Part shown: positions 7,972 through 16,477 of the stretch, in pieces
Layout of the letters: every line of letters starts with the position of its first letter
Position numbering within the stretch: the first letter of the stretch is position 1
Source of the DNA: Aquirufa lenticrescens
GTDB lineage: Bacteria > Bacteroidota > Bacteroidia > Cytophagales > Spirosomataceae
Direction of reading: 5' to 3'
Length of the DNA: 64,000 bases
Assembly: GCF_019916085.1 (NCBI RefSeq)
Contig: NZ_CP049834.1
Location: 1,626,501 to 1,690,500 of the forward strand
Notes under the pieces: model-generated
The model's input: the letters and a program-made list of their open reading frames with translations, nothing else
Database searches by the model: none
What the model was told of the DNA's origin: nothing
Position numbers and translations under genes: made by a program

Positions 7972-9948
7972 ATGTTAAACGTAGTAGTTATTGCGGCCGC
8001 ACTATGGTCGGGCAGTAGTCAGTATCCAGTAGTCAGTAGTCAGTATCCAGTAGACAGTAGTCCGGAGGTCTCCTCTCTTTACTCTCCTCTCTCTACTCTA
8101 AAAAGAGATTCCACGCTCGCGGACGTCACCATTTCCGCTCCCAAGTACCCAGAAAAACTCGCAAGATCGGGGAAAGTGGTTTCGGTTATTTCGGCCGAAA
8201 TGATCCAGGCCAATCAGGGGAAAAGTCTAGGTGAATTACTCCAGCAGAGTGTAGGTGTCGCGGTAGTAGGCGCGCGCAGCGCGCCGGGGACGAATCAGGA
8301 AATTTATGTAAGAGGGGCAAATACGGGCCACGTGTTGTTGTTAATGGATGGTTTTCCGCTGAATGATCCGTCGCATATTTCGTCGGTAATGGATTGGAAC
8401 TTGATTTCTTTGGCCAACATCGAACGAATTGAAATTCTAAAAGGAGGTCAATCTACGCTGTATGGATCGGATGCGATGGCGGCTGTAATTAATTTAGTCA
8501 CCAAGAAAAATGCGAAAGGATTAAATGTTGTACTACAAGGAGGTGGATTGGGGACTCATCAAGAACAGCTTTCTTGGTCCACTACTCAAGGAAATAATCA
8601 GCTTCAAATACAAGCCCAGAATTACGCGACGGATGGTTTTTCTTCGGCTAAAATAGCCCAAGGAAAAGCGGAGGCCGACGGATTTAAGCAGCAAAGTTGG
8701 GGTTTGAAATGGGGACGAGATATGGGTAAATTAGGTAACCTAAATTTCTCTTATGCGACACAGTTGTACCAGGGGAATTTGGACAATGGGCCCTTTGTAG
8801 ATGATCGAGATTATACTTCGAAGGCTGTAAGTCATTCGTTTAGAGCGCAATACCAAGTGAATAATTGGACAGTTCGCGCCTTTCAGGATTTGATTCATCG
8901 GGAGTTTCGCAACGATTCGATGGATGTGGCAGCGAATGCGTGGTCGAAGTTTAGCCTATCCAGTTATGCAGGTTTGAACCAAGGATTAGAAGCTTTTGTG
9001 AAGATTCCAGTAAAGGAAAATGCTACTTTGCTGATTGGGTCTGAATATAGACGCCAAAAAACGGAGCAAAGCGACCTCTCCATCAGCGACTACGGTCCTT
9101 ATGCGTCTCCTGATTTAACAGAGAAGCAAAAGACTCAGCAAATTGGGGGAACTTATGCGACCTGGCAGCAAAGCTGGGGTAAACTCGGTTACGAGGTGGG
9201 CGCGCGATGGAATTCGCAATCGACTTTTGGGAACTACTTTACCTATAATCTGAATCCGTATTGGGCTATTTCGCAGACGGCTAAACTCTTTGGGAATTAT
9301 TATACGAGTTTCAAAACGCCTTCGATTTATCAATTAGCGTCTCCATATGGTAACCTGGATTTGCAACCGGAACAAGGGAAAACGATCGAATTTGGGGCAG
9401 AAAAGAAAATGAAATCGTGGAAGCTTCGCGTAGTTGCCTTTGAAAATCAAGTGAATCAGGGGATTGTTTTTCAGGCGATGGATATCGAGCCTTTTGGCAA
9501 ATACCAAAATATTTCTCAGCAGCATACCCGCGGAATCGAATTCGAGATTAGTTATCAGACTTCGAAATTTCAAGCGGATTTCAATTATACGTATTTGAAA
9601 GGGGAGATGACTGATCGCGATTCGACTTATTCGTCCTTGATTCGCCGCCCAACGAATGCCTGGAATCTGTATTTGCAGGCAAAATTGGCAAATAAATGGA
9701 CGGTGGGATTAACGAATCAATTTGTTGGCCAAAGAACGGACTACTTCTACGATGAGTCCACCTATTCCGTTCAACCGAATCCCATGTCAGCCTACGTGTG
9801 GACGGACATTTCGGTTCATTACCAACTCAATTCCAAATGGAAGATATCAGCCTTACTAAAAAATGCGCTGAATCAAGAAATAACGGAGATTACGGGGTAT
9901 AGTGGGCAACCGAGGAATTTACAAATTTCCCTTGTGGGAAATTTGTAG
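7972..9948 (+). CDS. btuB: TonB-dependent vitamin B12 receptor, BtuB-type
   Basis: A 658-residue outer-membrane receptor for corrinoids. The plug begins near residue 45 (DSTLADVTISA) and contains GKSLGELLQQ, IYVRG, LLLMDGFPLNDP and LKGGQSTLYGSDAMAAVIN; the rest is a beta-barrel ending in an aromatic-poor NLQISLVGNL. The preceding cobalamin riboswitch gives the substrate. Oddity: the N-terminus has a weak signal with no basic residue (about 1-14), and residues 15-43 are encoded by heptanucleotide repeats that produce SSQYPV twice. No in-frame ATG, GTG or TTG start precedes 7972 before a stop at 7891. The TAG stop is the first three bases of another heptamer array. Confidence 0.92.
   Translation: MLNVVVIAAALWSGSSQYPVVSSQYPVDSSPEVSSLYSPLSTLKRDSTLADVTISAPKYPEKLARSGKVVSVISAEMIQANQGKSLGELLQQSVGVAVVGARSAPGTNQEIYVRGANTGHVLLLMDGFPLNDPSHISSVMDWNLISLANIERIEILKGGQSTLYGSDAMAAVINLVTKKNAKGLNVVLQGGGLGTHQEQLSWSTTQGNNQLQIQAQNYATDGFSSAKIAQGKAEADGFKQQSWGLKWGRDMGKLGNLNFSYATQLYQGNLDNGPFVDDRDYTSKAVSHSFRAQYQVNNWTVRAFQDLIHREFRNDSMDVAANAWSKFSLSSYAGLNQGLEAFVKIPVKENATLLIGSEYRRQKTEQSDLSISDYGPYASPDLTEKQKTQQIGGTYATWQQSWGKLGYEVGARWNSQSTFGNYFTYNLNPYWAISQTAKLFGNYYTSFKTPSIYQLASPYGNLDLQPEQGKTIEFGAEKKMKSWKLRVVAFENQVNQGIVFQAMDIEPFGKYQNISQQHTRGIEFEISYQTSKFQADFNYTYLKGEMTDRDSTYSSLIRRPTNAWNLYLQAKLANKWTVGLTNQFVGQRTDYFYDESTYSVQPNPMSAYVWTDISVHYQLNSKWKISALLKNALNQEITEITGYSGQPRNLQISLVGNL
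8013..8061 (+). repeat. Heptamer tandem repeat CAGTAKY x7 inside btuB
   Basis: Seven consecutive 7-base units: CAGTAGT, CAGTATC, CAGTAGT, CAGTAGT, CAGTATC, CAGTAGA, CAGTAGT. Three units make a 21-base super-repeat (8013-8033 and 8034-8054 differ at one base) that is in frame and encodes SSQYPV(V/D). Gain or loss of one 7-base unit would shift the frame, while 21 bases would not. Confidence 0.9.
8070..8100 (+). repeat. Heptamer tandem repeat CTCTACT-type inside btuB
   Basis: CTCCTCT, CTTTACT, CTCCTCT, CTCTACT and a partial CTA run in a 7-base period, 8 bases after the CAGTAKY array. It is the same unit type as the arrays at convergent gene ends elsewhere in the window, here lying within the coding sequence for the region before the receptor plug. 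Confidence 0.85.
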
Positions 9949-9987
9949 ATTAGAGATTATAGAGCATAGATTATAGAGTAGAGATAA
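9946..9987 (+). repeat. Heptamer array TAGAKTA, left arm, overlapping the btuB stop
   Basis: Six units of 7 bases: TAGATTA, GAGATTA, TAGAGCA, TAGATTA, TAGAGTA, GAGATAA. The first TAG is the btuB stop codon. Bases 9967-9984 pair with 10004-10021 at 17 of 18 positions, making a long hairpin with a 19-base loop between two convergent genes. Confidence 0.9.
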
Positions 9988-10004
9988 GATTTTGAGATTT
10001 TTGT

Positions 10005-10037
10005 CTCCACTCTATAATCTATTATCTCTACTCTACT
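10005..10037 (-). repeat. Heptamer array, right arm, ending at the DUF4833 gene stop
   Basis: On the plus strand the units read CTCCACT, CTATAAT, CTATTAT, CTCTACT and partial CTACT, the inverse complement of the left arm. The array ends at the base before the stop codon of the convergent DUF4833 gene. The two arms form an imperfect inverted repeat that could act as a two-way terminator or 3'-end stabiliser; no T-run is present. Confidence 0.88.
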
Positions 10038-10553
10038 TTATGGCTTAAACTTCTCATACACATCCTTCCCTGTTACCGGATCTTTGCCAAAAAGCTCGAT
10101 ATAATTCACCGTAGTCATAAACTTAGAATCGTCCACGGTAACAAACACGCGTTTTAGGATTTGCATCTTTCCATTGATGGGAAAAAGAGCAATGGGGTCT
10201 CCGGCGGCATCCTGCTTGACCATAAATTTTCGTTTTCGGTAAGCTAAGAAATGTCCTTCATAGGAATTAGGTGCACCTGGTACTGCTGTAGTATATAATC
10301 CGTAGGCTAATGTGCGTTGGATGGCGGTTAGTTCCTCTTTTTGGCCCTTTTCTCCAAAACGATACCAATAGGTGTGTACCGGATCTTTGGCATTCAATTT
10401 ACCTCCCACCAAATTCGCATCATAGACTACCACGTTTGCATTTGTACTCCTTTGGATAAAGAATAGACGATTAGGGGCATCTGGTGGAGTGGGGAAACGG
10501 TCACCTCCTTGGCTGTAAAATGTGATAAGAAGAAGGAGCGACGCTAATTTCAT
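10038..10553 (-). CDS. DUF4833 domain protein, exported
   Basis: A 171-residue protein with signal peptide MKLASLLLLITFYSQG and a mature part that fits DUF4833 as I recall the family: RLFFIQRSTNANVVVYDAN, HTYWYRFGEKG, and LAYGLYTTAVPG with a Lys/Arg-rich strand YRKRKFMVKQD. Function is unknown; the fold is probably all-beta and periplasmic. I start at 10553 because that ATG opens a clean signal peptide, whereas the longer frame from 10607 adds 18 residues ahead of it. It converges on btuB across a heptamer-repeat hairpin. Confidence 0.75.
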   Translation of the reverse strand: MKLASLLLLITFYSQGGDRFPTPPDAPNRLFFIQRSTNANVVVYDANLVGGKLNAKDPVHTYWYRFGEKGQKEELTAIQRTLAYGLYTTAVPGAPNSYEGHFLAYRKRKFMVKQDAAGDPIALFPINGKMQILKRVFVTVDDSKFMTTVNYIELFGKDPVTGKDVYEKFKP

Positions 10554-10632
10554 TTGGAAATAATTGAAGATGCAAATAACGAAAAAATTCGCAATCTGTT
10601 TTTGCATAAAGACTCTATAACGGACCGATTAC

Positions 10633-10662
10633 TTTGTTTTTCTAAAATTATGCGTATCTTTG
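10633..10662 (+). promoter_or_regulatory. Promoter of the rimP-nusA-infB operon
   Basis: TTTG (10633-10636), an 18-base spacer and TATCTTTG (10655-10662) match the Bacteroidota consensus. The transcript would start about 60 bases before rimP and include the hairpin at 10682-10707. Confidence 0.75.
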
Positions 10663-10681
10663 TAGAGAATTTAAGGAAAAG

Positions 10682-10707
10682 AAGAGGGGTTTTTGATCCC
10701 TCTTTTT
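10682..10707 (+). terminator. Terminator-like attenuator hairpin in the rimP leader
   Basis: AAGAGGG (10682-10688) pairs perfectly with CCCTCTT (10698-10704) around a 9-base loop, and the T-run continues to 10707. It lies between the operon promoter and the rimP start at 10730, so transcripts must read through it to reach rimP, nusA and infB. NusA itself promotes termination at such hairpins, which suggests feedback control; that role is inference. Confidence 0.7.
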
Positions 10708-10729
10708 GTTTTCATAGCCCAGAAGGAAC

Positions 10730-11209
10730 ATGGATTTAACGAGTAAACTGAAAGAATGGACATTGGAGTATATTGGCGATGGCCCTTTGCTTTTAGTCGA
10801 TTTTTCTGTGTCTCAGGGTGCTAAAAGAACCTTAATTACGATTTTGGTGGATACGTTAGAAGGTGTTACCATTGACCAATGCGCTTTAATGAGCCGTAAA
10901 TTAGCCCACTTCATAGAAGAGGGCGTGCTGATTGAAGAAGCGTATAATTTAGAAGTGTCTTCACCGGGTTTGGACTTTCCTTTAAGCCAAGGCTGGCAAT
11001 TTCAGAAGAACCTAGGCCGCAAGGTGAAGGTTTGGATGAAAAATAAAGAGGCGGAAAATGTAGAGGGAACGTTGGTTTCTAATACAGATGAAGCGGTGGA
11101 AATCTTAACAGAGAAGACCGTCAAGCATAGAAAAATCGTTGCGAAAGAAGCCACTTGGTTTCCGTTAGCAGAGGTAGATAAAATAAAAGTACAAGTGTCA
11201 TTTCAATAA
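10730..11209 (+). CDS. rimP: Ribosome maturation factor RimP
   Basis: A 159-residue cytoplasmic factor for maturation of the 30S subunit. The N-terminal domain contains DFSVSQGAKRTLITILVD and LMSRKL; the signature VSSPGLDFPL sits near residues 83-92; and a C-terminal SH3-like strand domain follows (GRKVKVWMKN, VEGTLVS). It is the first gene of the classical rimP-nusA-infB operon, 17 bases ahead of nusA, behind a good promoter and an attenuator-like hairpin. Confidence 0.95.
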   Translation: MDLTSKLKEWTLEYIGDGPLLLVDFSVSQGAKRTLITILVDTLEGVTIDQCALMSRKLAHFIEEGVLIEEAYNLEVSSPGLDFPLSQGWQFQKNLGRKVKVWMKNKEAENVEGTLVSNTDEAVEILTEKTVKHRKIVAKEATWFPLAEVDKIKVQVSFQ

Positions 11210-11226
11210 ACAAAGAAGAGATAGCA

Positions 11227-12474
11227 ATGAACAGTGTTGAATTAATTTCGTCATTTTCAGACTTTGCTCGGGAGAAAAACATTGACAAACCGACGATGAT
11301 CGCGGTTTTGGAAGAAGTTTTTCGTACGATGATTCGCAAGAAATTCGGGGCAGACGAAAATTTTAATGTCATTATCAATGCCGAAAGCGGCGACTTAGAG
11401 ATGTGGCGTAGCCGCGAGATCGTAGACGATAACTCAGAAGATATTTGGGATTTCGACAAAATACCTTTGAGCGAAGCGAAGTTAATCGAGCCCGATTTTG
11501 AAATCGGTGAAGAGGTAGCTGAGTTAGTGAGATTAGAGGATTTCGGTCGTCGTGTAGTTCAAACCGCTCGTCAAACATTGATCCAAAAGATCAAGGATAT
11601 TGAAAAAGAAGGTTTGTACGAAAAATACAAAGACTTAGTAGGTGAATTAGTGACTTCAGAGGTATACCAAATCTTAGGTCGCGAATTAATCTTATTAGAT
11701 AGCGAAGACAATGAATTAGTGTTGCCTAAGACAGAGATGATTTCTAAAGATCGTTTCAAGAAAGGGGAGACTATTAAGGCCATCATTCACAAAGTGGAAA
11801 TGGCAAATGGTACACCGCGTATCATTTTATCTCGTGTTTCTCCAGTATTCTTAGAGCGTTTATTCGAACAAGAAATTCCTGAGATCTACGACGGTACGAT
11901 CACCATTCGCAAGATTGTTCGTGAACCTGGTGAGCGTGCGAAAGTGGCGGTAGAGTCATTTGATGACCGTATTGATCCAGTAGGAGCTTGCGTAGGTATG
12001 AAAGGTTCTCGTATTCACGGTATCGTTCGTGAATTACAAAACGAAAATATTGACGTGATTAACTTCACTGATAATTTAGAATTATTGGTAGCGCGTACGT
12101 TAAGCCCAGCGAAATTAAACTCAATGGCGATTGACAAAGAGCGTCGTCGTATTTCTGTTTATTTAAATTCAGATCAGGTTTCTATGGCGATTGGTCGTGG
12201 AGGTCAAAACATCAAGTTAGCAGGTAAATTAGTAGGTTACGAAATCGATGTATTCCGTGATGTACCTAAGGATGAGCTAGATGATGAGGATGTGGAATTG
12301 ACAGAATTCTCTAACGAGATTGAGGCTTGGATTTTAGATGAGCTTCATAAAATTGGTTTAGATACGGCGAAACAAGTTTTGGCTTTATCTAAAGAAGAGT
12401 TAGAGCGCAGAACGGAATTAGAAGAAGGTACGATCGATGAGATCCTAGCGGTTTTACGTTCTGAGTTTGAGTAA
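11227..12474 (+). CDS. nusA: Transcription termination/antitermination factor NusA
   Basis: A 415-residue RNA-polymerase-binding factor. It has the NusA N-terminal domain (about 1-125), an S1 domain (about 130-200), and KH domains with VGMKGSRIHGI near residue 257 and IGRGGQNIKLA near 323. It ends with a single short helical C-terminal segment rather than the two acidic repeats of E. coli NusA. It is placed between rimP and infB as in most bacteria, and could act on the leader hairpin of its own operon. Confidence 0.97.
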   Translation: MNSVELISSFSDFAREKNIDKPTMIAVLEEVFRTMIRKKFGADENFNVIINAESGDLEMWRSREIVDDNSEDIWDFDKIPLSEAKLIEPDFEIGEEVAELVRLEDFGRRVVQTARQTLIQKIKDIEKEGLYEKYKDLVGELVTSEVYQILGRELILLDSEDNELVLPKTEMISKDRFKKGETIKAIIHKVEMANGTPRIILSRVSPVFLERLFEQEIPEIYDGTITIRKIVREPGERAKVAVESFDDRIDPVGACVGMKGSRIHGIVRELQNENIDVINFTDNLELLVARTLSPAKLNSMAIDKERRRISVYLNSDQVSMAIGRGGQNIKLAGKLVGYEIDVFRDVPKDELDDEDVELTEFSNEIEAWILDELHKIGLDTAKQVLALSKEELERRTELEEGTIDEILAVLRSEFE

Positions 12475-12514
12475 TTTATAGTAAATAAAAAGAATTTAGT
12501 TTTTTGTAATTTTT

Positions 12515-15238
12515 ATGGCAGAAGAAAAAACAATGCGGTTGAGCCTTGTAGCAAAGCAAATAAACGTGGGAACGTCTACGATCCTACAGTTTCTCTCTGC
12601 GAAAGGTCACAAAATTGACAATAACCCCAACGCCAAACTGAACTTTGAGCAGTTGACCTTGTTAGCAAAGGAATATGGTGCGAACCATATTTTGGAATCC
12701 TCTGTAGAGGCTCCTAAGCCAGCTCCAGCACCAGAACCGGTTGCTGCAGCACCAGCTCCTGCGCCAGCTCCAGCACCAGAGCCAGTGGTCGAAAAGCCAG
12801 CACCAGTTGCGGAAGCTCCGAAAGCCCCTGAAGCACCAGCTCCTGTGGCCGAGGCTCCAGCTGAGGAAAAGCAAGTGGGATTGAAGATTTTGGGAAAAAT
12901 CGAATTGGATAAAAAAGGAAATCCAGTAGCTCCTAAGGCTGAAAAGGCTCCTGAACCAGCGCCTACTCCGGCTCCTGAACCTGCTCCGGCACCTAAGCCT
13001 GAGCCTGTGGCAGAAAAGCCAGCTCCAGCACCTACTCCTGAGCCAGTTGCGCCTGTGCCAGCAGCGCCTGAGGCAGTTGTGGACGATATTCAGTTAATTG
13101 AAGCGCGCGGAGAAACCTTAAAAGGCTTAACCGTTTTAGGTAAAATAGAATTACCTGCAGCTGGTGATCGCGGAAATAACGCGAAACACAAGCGCAAGCG
13201 TATTATCAAGGAGGAGAAAAAACCAGCTCCATCTGTTCCTGGAACAGGCGGACGTCCAGGTGATAAAAAGGATTTCAATAAGAAACCAGCTCCAGGTGCT
13301 AAACCAGCACCGAAAGGAGAATTGTCAGATAAAGACATCCAAGAGCAAATCAAAGCTACGATGGCTCGCTTGCAAGGTGCGACCAATAAGCAAAGTTTCG
13401 GTGCAGATAAGCGCCGCGAGAAGCGTAAGGGTCGTGCAGAAGCAGAAGAGGCACGTATGATGGCGGAAGATGAGGAAGCAAAAGTATTGAAGGTGACGGA
13501 ATTTATTTCTGCATCGGATTTAGCTTCTCTAATGGATACATCCGTGAACGAGGTAATATCCGCTTGTATGAGCTTGGGTATGTTCGTTTCGATTAACCAA
13601 CGTTTGGATGCAGAAGCCATTACGGTGATCGCGGATGAATTTGGTTTTGAAGTGAGTTTCGTTTCCGCAGAAGAGGAAATCGATGTAGTGGAAGTGGAAG
13701 TGGAGGATTCTCCAGAAGATTTAGTGCCTCGTGCGCCTATCGTTACGATTATGGGTCACGTCGATCACGGTAAAACTTCCTTACTAGATTATATTCGTCG
13801 TGCTAAAGTAGCAGCAGGTGAGGCGGGTGGTATCACCCAACACATTGGTGCTTACTCAGTAGAGACGAAATCAGGCAAGAAAGTTACGTTCTTAGATACA
13901 CCTGGTCACGAAGCCTTTACAGCGATGCGTGCCCGTGGTGCGAAAGTAACCGATATCGTAATTATCGTTATCGCAGCGGACGACTCTGTGATGCCTCAAA
14001 CAAAAGAGGCGATCAACCACTCGATGGTAGCAGGTGTTCCGATTGTTTTTGCTTTCTCTAAGATTGATAAAGACGGCGCAAACTCTGACAAAGTACGCGA
14101 GGAGTTAGCGGCCATGAATATGCTTGTAGAGGATTGGGGTGGTAAATACCAATGCCAAGAAATCTCGTCTAAGTCTGGTCAAGGTATCGACGATTTATTA
14201 GAAAAAGTATTGTTAGAAGCGGAGATGCTTGAATTAACGGCTAACCCTAAGAAGAAGGCTGTAGGTTCTGTCATCGAAGCAGAATTAGATAAAGGACGTG
14301 GATATGTTACTACCTTGTTAGTTCAAGCGGGTACATTAAACGTGGGTGATATGATGTTAGCGGGTGATAATTACGGTCGTGTGAAAGCGATGTTTGACCA
14401 CCACGGTAATAAAATCAAAAAAGCGGGTCCATCGACTCCTGTTCAAGTGTTAGGCTTAAACGGAGCGCCGCAAGCGGGTGATAAATTACTTTGCTTAGAA
14501 AACGAGCGTGAGGCACGTGAGATTGCGAACAAGCGTGAGCAAATTCTACGTGAGCAAACATTACGTACCCGTAAGCATATCACATTAGAGGAGATTGGTC
14601 GTCGTAAGGCTATCGGTACATTCCGTGAATTGAACGTAATCGTAAAAGGTGACGTGGATGGTTCCGTAGAGGCCCTTTCGGATTCCTTGATGAAGTTATC
14701 GACCGAAGAGGTTCAAGTACGTATCATTCACAGAGGTGTAGGTCAGGTTTCTGAATCCGATGTGGCTTTAGCGTCTACTTCTGATGCGGTTATCATCGCT
14801 TTCCAAGTTCGTCCATCGCAAAATGCACGTCGTTTAGCTGATACCGAACAAATCGAAATTCGTAACTACTCGATCATCTACCAGGCGATCGATGAAATTA
14901 AGGCAGCGATGGAAGGTCTATTAGCTCCTTCATTCGAAGAGGTAATTACTTCGAACATCGAAATTCGTGACGTGTTTAAGATTACCAAAATCGGTACAGT
15001 AGCTGGTTGCTACGTATTAGACGGTACGGTGAAACGTGCACACAAGATTCGTGTCATTCGTGACTTTGTAGTGGTTCACGACGGCGAGATTTCAGCCTTG
15101 AAACGTTTCAAAGATGATGTAGCAGAGGTTAAATTCGGTTACGAGTGTGGTCTATCTGTCAAGAACTTCAACGATTTAGAAGTAGGTGATATGTTAGAGT
15201 GCTACGAAATGAAAGAAGTAAAAAGAACGCTGAAATAA
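12515..15238 (+). CDS. infB: Translation initiation factor IF-2
   Basis: A 907-residue GTPase that brings initiator tRNA to the ribosome. A short N-terminal helical domain (about 1-55) leads into a long Pro/Ala/Glu-rich linker (about 65-195, repeats such as PAPAPEP), then a basic Lys-rich stretch and the second IF2-N domain. The GTPase starts near residue 410 with GHVDHGKTS (G1), followed by [15 protein letters not shown] (G3) and FSKIDK (G4). Domains II-IV follow to the end. The extended linker is common in Bacteroidota. It is last in the rimP-nusA-infB operon. Confidence 0.98.
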   Translation: MAEEKTMRLSLVAKQINVGTSTILQFLSAKGHKIDNNPNAKLNFEQLTLLAKEYGANHILESSVEAPKPAPAPEPVAAAPAPAPAPAPEPVVEKPAPVAEAPKAPEAPAPVAEAPAEEKQVGLKILGKIELDKKGNPVAPKAEKAPEPAPTPAPEPAPAPKPEPVAEKPAPAPTPEPVAPVPAAPEAVVDDIQLIEARGETLKGLTVLGKIELPAAGDRGNNAKHKRKRIIKEEKKPAPSVPGTGGRPGDKKDFNKKPAPGAKPAPKGELSDKDIQEQIKATMARLQGATNKQSFGADKRREKRKGRAEAEEARMMAEDEEAKVLKVTEFISASDLASLMDTSVNEVISACMSLGMFVSINQRLDAEAITVIADEFGFEVSFVSAEEEIDVVEVEVEDSPEDLVPRAPIVTIMGHVDHGKTSLLDYIRRAKVAAGEAGGITQHIGAYSVETKSGKKVTFLDTPGHEAFTAMRARGAKVTDIVIIVIAADDSVMPQTKEAINHSMVAGVPIVFAFSKIDKDGANSDKVREELAAMNMLVEDWGGKYQCQEISSKSGQGIDDLLEKVLLEAEMLELTANPKKKAVGSVIEAELDKGRGYVTTLLVQAGTLNVGDMMLAGDNYGRVKAMFDHHGNKIKKAGPSTPVQVLGLNGAPQAGDKLLCLENEREAREIANKREQILREQTLRTRKHITLEEIGRRKAIGTFRELNVIVKGDVDGSVEALSDSLMKLSTEEVQVRIIHRGVGQVSESDVALASTSDAVIIAFQVRPSQNARRLADTEQIEIRNYSIIYQAIDEIKAAMEGLLAPSFEEVITSNIEIRDVFKITKIGTVAGCYVLDGTVKRAHKIRVIRDFVVVHDGEISALKRFKDDVAEVKFGYECGLSVKNFNDLEVGDMLECYEMKEVKRTLK

Positions 15239-15240
15239 TT

Positions 15241-15286
15241 TTTCAAATCAGAAAATGGCCTTCGGTATATTTTCTATAATTTGAAA
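15241..15286 (+). other. Long hairpin directly after infB
   Basis: TTTCAAAT (15241-15248) pairs with ATTTGAAA (15279-15286), and AGAAAAT (15250-15256) with ATTTTCT (15269-15275), closed near the tip by C-TTCG-G. It begins 2 bases after the infB stop and precedes the true terminator, so it may protect the 3' end of the transcript. Confidence 0.55.
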
Positions 15287-15317
15287 TCTCATTTCGGTGT
15301 CTATCTGAAAATAAGTC

Positions 15318-15345
15318 AAAAAAGGGAGCAATTGCTCCCTTTTTT
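15318..15345. terminator. Two-way terminator between infB and the PorP/SprF gene
   Basis: A perfect palindrome, six A, GGGAGC, AATT, GCTCCC and six T, serves both strands of this convergent pair. Confidence 0.92.
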
Positions 15346-15354
15346 GCGTCATAT

Positions 15355-15392
15355 CTCTACTCTCTACTCTCTACTCTACTATCACTGTACTA
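15355..15392 (-). repeat. Heptamer array at the 3' end of the PorP/SprF gene
   Basis: On the plus strand CTCTACT occurs three times in tandem from 15355, followed in the same 7-base phase by degenerate CTACTAT and CACTGTA and then CTA, which is the TAG stop codon of the minus-strand gene. Orientation relative to the gene is the same as at the DUF4833 and DUF4954 gene ends. Confidence 0.8.
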
Positions 15393-16406
15393 AAACTTCG
15401 GACAAGCGAAGCTTTGGCGGTAGCGTTGGTAGGATTTTCTTTGGCCAAAATCCCAGTATAATACATAAGAGAAGCTTAACTCGTGGGCTCCGCCGGAGCC
15501 TGCGCCTAATCCTGAAACCGTAAAATCATAGGAATAGCCAAACGAGTACCGATTATTTTGAATGCCGATGAGTCCGATGATGGATTCCCGACTTGAGGCA
15601 GATTTTGCGGTTTGTTTATTTAAAGGTAACCCACGGTACCAAACACCCAGTACAATTGGGTCTAATTGCAGGTAAGTTCCTAAGTCTAATTGGCTAAAAG
15701 TACCTTGATTTTTAACGTAGACAGCTGGTTTTAAGCTACTATGTTCTGTTAATGATGTGCTAAATCCTCCCATTAATGCATATTTTGGGGTGATTAGATC
15801 ATCACTCGATCGAATAAGGGATTGATTAGGTTGATTAAGATGGTGAACAGAGGCGCCAAGCCAGTAATCCACATCATTTATGAGAATACCTGCTGAAAGA
15901 TCTAAGTAGCTAGTTCGGCTCACAAATTGGGTGGCAAGTGGATCAAAGGTATTTCCAAGCGTACCATTTACTAAAAAAGACCCCAGTTGATCGCCATAGG
16001 TTAAATGGCTGTAATCTAAACTTCGAAATACGCCTGAACCTTGTATTCCCATAGAAAGTAAGGTTGTCTCATTCAAATTTGCGTGATAAGCATATTGAAG
16101 GCTTAAAGAATTGGTTTGAAGACTTGAAAATTGCTTATCTGAAGAGAAAAGAAGACCTAGCCCACTATTTATTTTTCCCAAACTTAGCTCTAGAGCCGCA
16201 GCAGAATATTGGTAATTAGCTGATTGGTTCGGCCATTGGTTTCGATGGGTTAAATAGACTTTGTTTTGATCTTGTAAACCAGCGAAGGCGGGGGAATTAA
16301 GTAAGGGGTTGGCTAGGTTTTGAGATAATTGTGGATCTTGCGCTGAGAGCGAAAAAGCATTCAGTGACAATATGAAATAGAAAAAAATGGATAAACGAGT
16401 CCACAT
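15390..16406 (-). CDS. Type IX secretion system PorP/SprF family outer-membrane protein
   Basis: A 338-residue beta-barrel protein with signal peptide ending SLSAQ and the family start AQDPQLSQNLANPLLNSPAFAG; KVYLTHRNQWPN and closing glycine/aromatic strands (YSFGYSYDF, HELSFSYVL) fit PorP/SprF. In Flavobacteriia, SprF is needed to export and attach its partner with a type-B sorting domain. Here the divergent neighbour at 16478 carries just such a domain, so this is likely its dedicated partner. The gene's TAG stop is part of a heptamer-repeat array. Confidence 0.9.
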   Translation of the reverse strand: MWTRLSIFFYFILSLNAFSLSAQDPQLSQNLANPLLNSPAFAGLQDQNKVYLTHRNQWPNQSANYQYSAAALELSLGKINSGLGLLFSSDKQFSSLQTNSLSLQYAYHANLNETTLLSMGIQGSGVFRSLDYSHLTYGDQLGSFLVNGTLGNTFDPLATQFVSRTSYLDLSAGILINDVDYWLGASVHHLNQPNQSLIRSSDDLITPKYALMGGFSTSLTEHSSLKPAVYVKNQGTFSQLDLGTYLQLDPIVLGVWYRGLPLNKQTAKSASSRESIIGLIGIQNNRYSFGYSYDFTVSGLGAGSGGAHELSFSYVLYWDFGQRKSYQRYRQSFACPKF

Positions 16407-16477
16407 AGCTCAGCAATTTACATTCATGCAACGCAATAACCAATTTATTGACTTATTTTGTGGGTAATTCCAATACC

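Noticed and set aside
8013-8100. Repeat arrays considered as CRISPR
   Set aside because: The period is 7 bases with no spacers, and no cas genes are present.
12662-12874. Trp/Ser/Arg-rich open frame opposite the infB linker
   Set aside because: It is the antisense of the Pro/Ala repeat codons of IF-2 and has no independent support.
12720-13080. Repetitive Pro/Ala codons in infB considered as an unstable repeat
   Set aside because: Such linkers are usual for IF-2, and the DNA repeat is irregular and always in frame.
13090-13620. 176-codon minus-strand frame opposite infB
   Set aside because: Shadow of a biased coding region; IF-2 continues through it on the other strand.
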